Below are positions 6,622 through 10,240 of a DNA stretch of 10,240 nt, piece after piece (the stretch's first letter is position 1; each line of letters begins with the position of its first letter). Source of the stretch: JANOGU01 sp031406135 (GTDB lineage: Bacteria; Pseudomonadota; Alphaproteobacteria; Rhodobacterales; Rhodobacteraceae); contig JANOGU010000412.1 of NCBI GenBank assembly GCA_031406135.1, positions 1 to 10,240 on the forward strand, given 5' to 3'. Under the pieces are notes generated by a model. It was not told the DNA's origin and made no database searches. It saw only the letters and a program-made list of their open reading frames with translations. The position numbers were made by a program, and so were the translations under genes.

Positions 6622-6744
6622 ATGACGGCGGCAGAGGCGGTCAGGGCCGAGGTGCCGGGCATCCTGCGGCTGGTGGTGCCGATCCGCCGTTTCCTGCGGG
6701 CGACACGCGCGCCCGCCTTGCCGGGCGGGGCGGGGCGCGTATAG
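6622..6744 (+). CDS. Possible 40-residue small protein upstream of the isomerase
   Basis: I do not recognise this ORF. It runs from an ATG at 6622 to a TAG at 6742-6744 and encodes 40 residues, with GGAGG at 6606-6610, 11 bases before the ATG (slightly long). Its middle, VPGILRLVVPIRRFLRAT at residues 11-28, could form a basic amphipathic helix; the tail is Gly/Pro/Ala-rich. Codons favour G/C at the third base, but that is weak evidence in DNA this GC-rich. It lies about 37 nt after the predicted TetR-controlled transcription start and 27 bp before the isomerase ATG, so it would be the first cistron of that transcript. Alternatives are a leader ORF affecting isomerase translation, or a chance frame in a long leader. 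Confidence 0.3.
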   Translation: MTAAEAVRAEVPGILRLVVPIRRFLRATRAPALPGGAGRV

Positions 6745-6771
6745 TCCGTCCGCACAGCGGGGAGGCGCGCG

Positions 6772-7458
6772 ATGAAGCGGTCGGAGATCAACCGGATCAT
6801 GACCGAGTCGCACCGGTTCATCCGGCGCTTCGGCTTCATGCTGCCGCCTTTCGCGCGCTGGTCGCCCGACGCATTCCATGCCCGCAAGGCCGAGGCGGCA
6901 CATGTCATCGACGCCCGCTGCGGCTGGGACGTCACCGACTATGGCCAGGGCCGGTTCGACGAGCTGGGCCTGTTCCTGTTCACCCTGCGCAACGGCAGAC
7001 TGGCCGACCTGCGGCGCGGCGGCGGCATGGTCTATGCCGAGAAGCTGCTGATCTCGCGCCAGAACCAGATCTCGCCGATGCATACCCATGTGATCAAGGC
7101 CGAGGACATCATCAACCGCGGCGGCGCCAGGCTGGTGGTGGAGCTTTATGGCTCGGACGAGGCGGGGAACTTCGCGAGCGACCGCGGCGGAAAGGTCCGC
7201 CTCGACGGGGTCGAGACCGCCTACGGCCCCGGCGAGCGCTTCGCACTGGTGCCGGGCGAAAGCATCACGCTGATGCCCGGCGATTGGCACGCCTTCTGGG
7301 GGGAGGGCGGCGATGTTCTGATCGGCGAGGTCTCCACCGTCAACGACGACGTCACCGACAATATCTTCGTCGATCCCATCGGCCGGTTTTCCGACATCGA
7401 AGAGGACGAGGCGCCCGACCACCTGCTGGTCAGCGACTACGCGACCTGGCTGCGGTGA
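6772..7458 (+). CDS. D-lyxose/D-mannose isomerase-family protein (cupin fold)
   Basis: The 228-residue protein fits the D-lyxose ketol-isomerase family, whose enterobacterial members are about 227 residues. The metal-binding set is intact: His104 and His106 in SPMHTHVIKAED, Glu111 shortly after, and His173 in MPGDWHAFWG. Lys109 and the following AEDIINRGG are also typical. Known members convert D-lyxose to D-xylulose and D-mannose to D-fructose with a divalent metal such as Mn2+, in the cytoplasm. No sugar transporter or kinase is adjacent, so the physiological sugar is open. The start is clear: GGAGG at 6761-6765 lies 6 bp before the ATG. It is probably expressed from the TetR-controlled promoter at 6549-6578 and ends before a strong hairpin at 7471-7492. 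Confidence 0.9.
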   Translation: MKRSEINRIMTESHRFIRRFGFMLPPFARWSPDAFHARKAEAAHVIDARCGWDVTDYGQGRFDELGLFLFTLRNGRLADLRRGGGMVYAEKLLISRQNQISPMHTHVIKAEDIINRGGARLVVELYGSDEAGNFASDRGGKVRLDGVETAYGPGERFALVPGESITLMPGDWHAFWGEGGDVLIGEVSTVNDDVTDNIFVDPIGRFSDIEEDEAPDHLLVSDYATWLR

Positions 7459-7470
7459 ATGATCGCGCGG

Positions 7471-7492
7471 CGGTGCGTGCTTGCACGCACCG
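7471..7492. terminator. Hairpin between convergent genes, likely bidirectional terminator
   Basis: CGGTGCGTGC-TT-GCACGCACCG is a perfect 10-bp stem. It starts 13 bp after the isomerase stop and lies 6 bp beyond the stop of the convergent L,D-transpeptidase gene, the only clear hairpin at a gene end in the window. Neither side has a T-tract, so intrinsic termination may be inefficient. Confidence 0.65.
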
Positions 7493-7497
7493 ACCCG

Positions 7498-8289
7498 TCA
7501 GCCGGCGATCAGTTCCGGGTCAAGCGGCGGCGGCGGCGGCAGCGGCGGCATCACCGGCTCGACCACCGGCACCACGGGCGCCTTCTTCAACGGCACCGGC
7601 GGCGGGACGATCAGGCCCGCGGCGCGGGTGCCGTCGGCCTTGAGCACGACAACCTTGGCCCCCGGCGCGACCCGCTGGACCAGGTCGAGCACGTCCTGGT
7701 TGATCATCCGGATGCAGCCCGATGAGGCGTTCGACCCGATCGACCACCATTCCGGCGTGCCATGAATGCGGTAGCCATAGTCCTTGCCGTTCGAACGCAG
7801 GTAGATCGCCCGTGCGCCCAGCGGATTGGTCGGGCCGCCGGGCTGGCCATCCACCCATTCCGCCAGTTCCGGCTTGCGCTCGATCATCTCCGGCGGCGGG
7901 AACCAGGTCGGCCAGGGCTTGACCTCGGTCACATTGGCCTCGCCCGCCCATTCGAACCCGGCGCGGCCGACGGCGATGCCGTAGCGGATCGCGGTCTTCG
8001 GTCCGGTGATGAAGTAGAGGAACCTCTCGCCCGGATGGATGATGATGGTGCCTGGAGCCTCTTCGCTCTCGTAGGCCACCTTCTGCCGGCGCAGCGCGTC
8101 GGGCAGCTTTTCCAGCGGCACCGCCGGCACCTCGAAGCCGCTGTCCGCGCGCGACAGGTAGGCCACCTCGGGGGACTCGAGCCGGGGCGCGGTGGACGAG
8201 GCGATCCCGGTGGCCGTGCCCGGCACGCAGGCCGACAGCGCGAGGAGTGCCGTGACGGCATAGAGGGCGGGGCGGAGGCGGAACGGCAT
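7498..8289 (-). CDS. L,D-transpeptidase (YkuD domain), predicted lipoprotein
   Basis: The 263-residue protein has a lipoprotein signal: a hydrophobic stretch ending in lipobox LSAC with Cys21 as the lipidation site. The YkuD catalytic domain covers roughly residues 78-217, with His176 in IHGTPEWW and the catalytic motif SSGCIRM containing Cys192 and Arg194. The C-terminus (about 225-263) is a proline-rich tail (PPLPPPPPLDPEL). Known: these enzymes make 3-3 cross-links in peptidoglycan or attach proteins to it, in the periplasm; a lipid anchor would hold it to a membrane. ATG 8289 is chosen. A TTG at 8295 would add two residues and is better spaced from AGGAAG at 8306-8301, so it remains possible. 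It has its own candidate promoter and is convergent with the isomerase gene across a hairpin. The family is certain; which reaction it performs is not. Confidence 0.9.
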   Translation of the reverse strand: MPFRLRPALYAVTALLALSACVPGTATGIASSTAPRLESPEVAYLSRADSGFEVPAVPLEKLPDALRRQKVAYESEEAPGTIIIHPGERFLYFITGPKTAIRYGIAVGRAGFEWAGEANVTEVKPWPTWFPPPEMIERKPELAEWVDGQPGGPTNPLGARAIYLRSNGKDYGYRIHGTPEWWSIGSNASSGCIRMINQDVLDLVQRVAPGAKVVVLKADGTRAAGLIVPPPVPLKKAPVVPVVEPVMPPLPPPPPLDPELIAG

Positions 8290-8450
8290 CGGCAAGGGGC
8301 TTCCTGCAGCTGGGACATACGGGTGGGCCCCGGCGCACCGGAGGCGGCGGGACGTTAGCGCAGTCGCCGGGGGCGGTCAAAGGTGCGCAGCGCCGCCACG
8401 CGGTTAGATTCGTTCACGGAACCGTGCACGGCTGTCGGCCGGCCGCCCGT
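8290..8450. other. Intergenic region between the GNAT and L,D-transpeptidase genes
   Basis: This 161-bp stretch separates two minus-strand genes. It holds the L,D-transpeptidase promoter listed separately and a short hairpin CACGG-AA-CCGTG (8415-8426) just after the GNAT gene. The hairpin lacks a T-tract, so read-through from the kynurenine operon cannot be excluded. I see no coding sequence. Confidence 0.4.
8352..8380 (-). promoter_or_regulatory. Candidate promoter for the L,D-transpeptidase gene
   Basis: On the minus strand TTGACC (8380-8375) and TAACGT (8357-8352) are separated by 17 bp. The -35 box is one base from consensus; the -10 keeps TA and the final T. Transcription would start about 55 nt before the ATG at 8289, which suggests expression independent of the upstream kynurenine operon. 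Confidence 0.5.
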
Positions 8451-8918
8451 TCACGCCGTCAGGTCGAGTGCCATCGCCCGGTTCTGCGCAATCTCACCCA
8501 GCGATGCGGCAAGCTCCGGCGCCGCGCGCCAGCCGCGGCGCAGCAGGAAGCGTTCCATCAGCCGGCTTGCCAGCACCGTCATCCGTCCGAGCCCGCGCTC
8601 GCGTGCCGCGGCGAGGATCGCCCGGTAAAGCAGGTCAGCAGTCCCCGCGCCGCGCCGGTCGGGCCGCACGAAAGCCATGTCGAGATAGCCATCAGGATGC
8701 ATCATCATGTAGCCGGTGATCCGGCCGGCGTCCTCGGCCGCCAGCGTGATGTTGGCGGCGTGGCGGTCGGCCCAGGTGTCCGGGAATTCCGGCGGCCCCG
8801 CCCACTCCGCCAATTCCTCCGGCGTGTAGTGGCCCGCTGCCCCTACCAGCACCGCGGCGCGGTAGATCGCGTGCAGAGCCGCCGCATCGGTATCGCGGTA
8901 GGGCCGGATCGTTTCCAC
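8451..8918 (-). CDS. GNAT-family N-acetyltransferase, YafP-like
   Basis: The 155-residue protein has the single-domain GNAT layout. It begins ETIRPYRDTDAAALHAIY, as many GNAT proteins do. The acetyl-CoA pyrophosphate loop is RRGAGTADLLY at 88-98, followed by the expected helix and a late aromatic motif (RRGW, 127-130). HYTPEELAEWAG at 30-41 is typical of the YafP-like branch, whose substrates are mostly unknown. The start is a GTG at 8918-8916, only 2 bp after the stop of the RidA-like gene, so coupled translation in the kynU-ridA-GNAT order is likely. That context suggests, without proving, action on an amino compound from kynurenine or tryptophan breakdown; general detoxification is an alternative. 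The family assignment is firm. Confidence 0.88.
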   Translation of the reverse strand: METIRPYRDTDAAALHAIYRAAVLVGAAGHYTPEELAEWAGPPEFPDTWADRHAANITLAAEDAGRITGYMMMHPDGYLDMAFVRPDRRGAGTADLLYRAILAAARERGLGRMTVLASRLMERFLLRRGWRAAPELAASLGEIAQNRAMALDLTA

Positions 8919-8920
8919 GC

Positions 8921-9316
8921 TTACCCCGCCGCGACCGCGTCCACCTCGCAGAGGAGCGCGGGGGAGGCGAGACCGGCGACGACCAGCAGCGTTGCCGCCG
9001 GCGGTGTCGTTTCGCCGATCCAGATGTCGCGGCGGGTACGGTAGGCCGCCACGGCCTCGGGCGTGTTCTGGGTCAGGTAGACGGTGATCTTCATCAGGTT
9101 GCCGCGGCCCATCCCGGCGGCGCCCAGCGCGGTGTCGATGTTGGCCAAGGCCTGGTCCAGTTGCGCCTCCAGCCCCTCGGCCAGCGTGCCGTCGGGCCGG
9201 ATGCCGACCTGGCCGGAGATTTCCAGCCGCCGCGACACGGCTTCGGCCAGCGCCACATGCGAATAGCGGCTGGCCGGCACCGGCATCCCCGCCGGATTCC
9301 AGATGGTTAGCTTCAT
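8921..9316 (-). CDS. RidA/YjgF-family protein lacking the usual catalytic arginine
   Basis: The 131-residue protein has the length and fold markers of the RidA/YER057c/UK114 family: ISGQVGIRPDGTL at 33-45, NIDTALGAAGMGRGNLMKITVYLT near 59-82, and the C-terminal CEVDAVA with Glu124 at the site of the conserved glutamate. RidA enzymes hydrolyse reactive enamine/imine intermediates released by PLP enzymes. In the canonical subgroup the PAR(S/T) segment supplies the essential arginine; here the matching segment reads PPAATLL (105-111) with no arginine, so standard imine deaminase activity is doubtful. The ATG at 9316 overlaps the kynureninase stop as ATGA, so it is made together with a PLP enzyme. 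Some relatives act as 2-aminomuconate deaminases in kynurenine-derived pathways, which is a possibility here. It trimerises in known members. Confidence 0.9.
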   Translation of the reverse strand: MKLTIWNPAGMPVPASRYSHVALAEAVSRRLEISGQVGIRPDGTLAEGLEAQLDQALANIDTALGAAGMGRGNLMKITVYLTQNTPEAVAAYRTRRDIWIGETTPPAATLLVVAGLASPALLCEVDAVAAG

Positions 9317-10240
9317 GTGACCCGTCCCCTCTGCCGATATTCCGCGCGGTCCCAGGCCCGCGTTGCCATCACCTCGGCCAGCACCGCCACCGCCCGGTCG
9401 ACCTCGACTGTCCCGATGTAGAGCGGGGCGACGCCAAAACGCAGGATGTCCGGCGCGCGGAAATCGCCGATGACGCCGCGCGCGATCAGCGCCTGCATGA
9501 TCGCATAGCCCTCTGCATTGCGGAAGGAGACCTGTGACCCGCGCCGCGCATGGTCGCGGGGAGTGGCGAGCGTCAGGCCCGGGCAGGTGGCCTCGACCTT
9601 GGCGATGAAGCGGTCGGTGAGGGCCAGCGATGCCGCGCGCAGGGCTTCCATGTCCACCCCGTCCCAGATGTCGAGCGCCGCCTCCAGCGCGGCAAGCTGG
9701 ATCACCGGCGGGGTGCCGACCCGCATCCGCTCGATCCCGCGGCCGGGGCGGTAGTCGAGGTCGAAGGCGAAGGGCGCCTCGTGGCCAAGCCAGCCGGACA
9801 GGGCGGGCCGCGCCGTCTCGGCGTGCGCAGGGGCCACGTAGATGAAGGCGGGCGCGCCGGGGCCGGCGTTGAGGTATTTGTAGGTGCAGCCCACCGCGAA
9901 ATCCGCCCCGTCGCGGGCCACGTGGACCGGCAGCGCGCCTGCGGAATGGGCGAGGTCCCAGACGATCAGGGCGCCGGCCGCGTGCGCCTTCCGCGTCAGC
10001 GCGGCGAGGTCGTGCCGTCGCCCGGTGCCGTAGTCCACCTCGGTCACCAGCACTACTGCGATGGTGTCGTCAATGGCCGCCTCCAGTTCCTCCGGCACCA
10101 CCGTCTCCAGTGCGTAGGCCGGTCCCAGCGTCCTGCACAACCCGTCGGCCATGTAAAGATCGGACGGGAAGTTGCCGGTATCGCTGAGGATTTTCGTCCT
10201 GCCGGGGCGCAGTTCCAGGGCCGAGGCCAGCGCCTGATAG
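9313..10240 (-). CDS. kynU: Kynureninase, 5' end beyond the window
   Basis: The C-terminal 308 residues are visible; the frame is open through position 10240, so the start lies to the right and about 100 residues are missing compared with the usual length of about 400. An internal ATG at 10152 is not the start, because conserved family sequence (ILSDTGNFPSDLYM) precedes it. Recognisable motifs are IVWDLAHSAGALPVHV, with the aspartate expected to bind the PLP pyridine nitrogen, and GCTYKYLNAGPGAPAF, whose lysine (codon 9879-9877) should carry PLP. Kynureninase cleaves L-kynurenine to anthranilate and L-alanine in the cytoplasm during tryptophan degradation. It heads the visible part of the kynU-ridA-GNAT operon, with ATGA coupling to the next gene. 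Other kynurenine-pathway genes may lie outside the window. Confidence 0.95.
   Translation of the reverse strand, partial: YQALASALELRPGRTKILSDTGNFPSDLYMADGLCRTLGPAYALETVVPEELEAAIDDTIAVVLVTEVDYGTGRRHDLAALTRKAHAAGALIVWDLAHSAGALPVHVARDGADFAVGCTYKYLNAGPGAPAFIYVAPAHAETARPALSGWLGHEAPFAFDLDYRPGRGIERMRVGTPPVIQLAALEAALDIWDGVDMEALRAASLALTDRFIAKVEATCPGLTLATPRDHARRGSQVSFRNAEGYAIMQALIARGVIGDFRAPDILRFGVAPLYIGTVEVDRAVAVLAEVMATRAWDRAEYRQRGRVT

Noticed and set aside
6712..6729. CCCGCC-TTGCCG-GGCGGG hairpin inside the small ORF.
   Set aside because: A 6-bp GC stem without a T-tract is common by chance in this composition, and it lies before the isomerase in the same transcript.
7505..7560. GGC-rich repeat tract near the end of the L,D-transpeptidase gene.
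   Set aside because: It simply encodes the proline-rich tail of that protein; no independent repeat element is needed to explain it.
8314..8323. GACATACGGG upstream of the L,D-transpeptidase gene, identical to 10 bases at TetR operator 1.
   Set aside because: Only one arm is present; the other half does not match, and a 10-base match alone is weak evidence for a regulator site.

Overview
This is a very GC-rich, densely packed chromosomal window. Its codons mostly end in G or C, and short overlaps between neighbouring genes are common. Gene content and protein style (YgfZ-like protein, MsbA-like half-transporter, periplasmic DUF305 protein, kynureninase with a RidA-like gene) point to an alphaproteobacterium, most likely of the Rhodobacteraceae. 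That assignment is inference from protein style, not from a marker gene. I see no rRNA, tRNA, CRISPR array, insertion sequence, phage gene or other sign of a mobile island.

Left part (1-2625): a minus-strand pair, an MsbA-type ABC exporter (710-2476) followed 3 bp later by a YgfZ/GcvT-like folate-binding protein that runs off the left edge. A 149-bp divergent region with a candidate promoter in each direction separates them from a plus-strand pair. That pair (2626-4541) is a class V PLP aminotransferase of the serine/alanine-glyoxylate type, translationally coupled by an ATGA overlap to a metallo-beta-lactamase-fold hydrolase.

Middle (4538-7492): a secreted Met/His-rich DUF305 protein (minus), a PuuD-like class I glutamine amidotransferase (plus), a TetR-family repressor (minus) and a D-lyxose/D-mannose isomerase-family protein (plus). 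The best regulatory signal of the window lies between the last two. A perfect 15-bp TetR-type inverted repeat sits on the tetR start codon and inside a plus-strand promoter with a consensus -35 box (TTGACA-18-TATCAG). A second, degenerate copy lies 32 bp away near the predicted transcription start. A 40-codon small ORF with its own Shine-Dalgarno-like sequence lies between this promoter and the isomerase gene. A perfect 10-bp-stem hairpin closes the isomerase gene against the convergent L,D-transpeptidase gene.

Right part (7498-10240): a lipoprotein L,D-transpeptidase with its own recognisable promoter. Upstream of it is a tightly coupled minus-strand operon, kynureninase (entering from the right edge), a RidA-family protein lacking the usual catalytic arginine, and a YafP-like GNAT acetyltransferase, probably part of tryptophan/kynurenine catabolism.

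I did not find a clearly new multi-gene system. The observations most worth following are the two-operator TetR promoter with its small ORF and sugar isomerase, and the kynU-ridA-GNAT operon with an atypical RidA protein.
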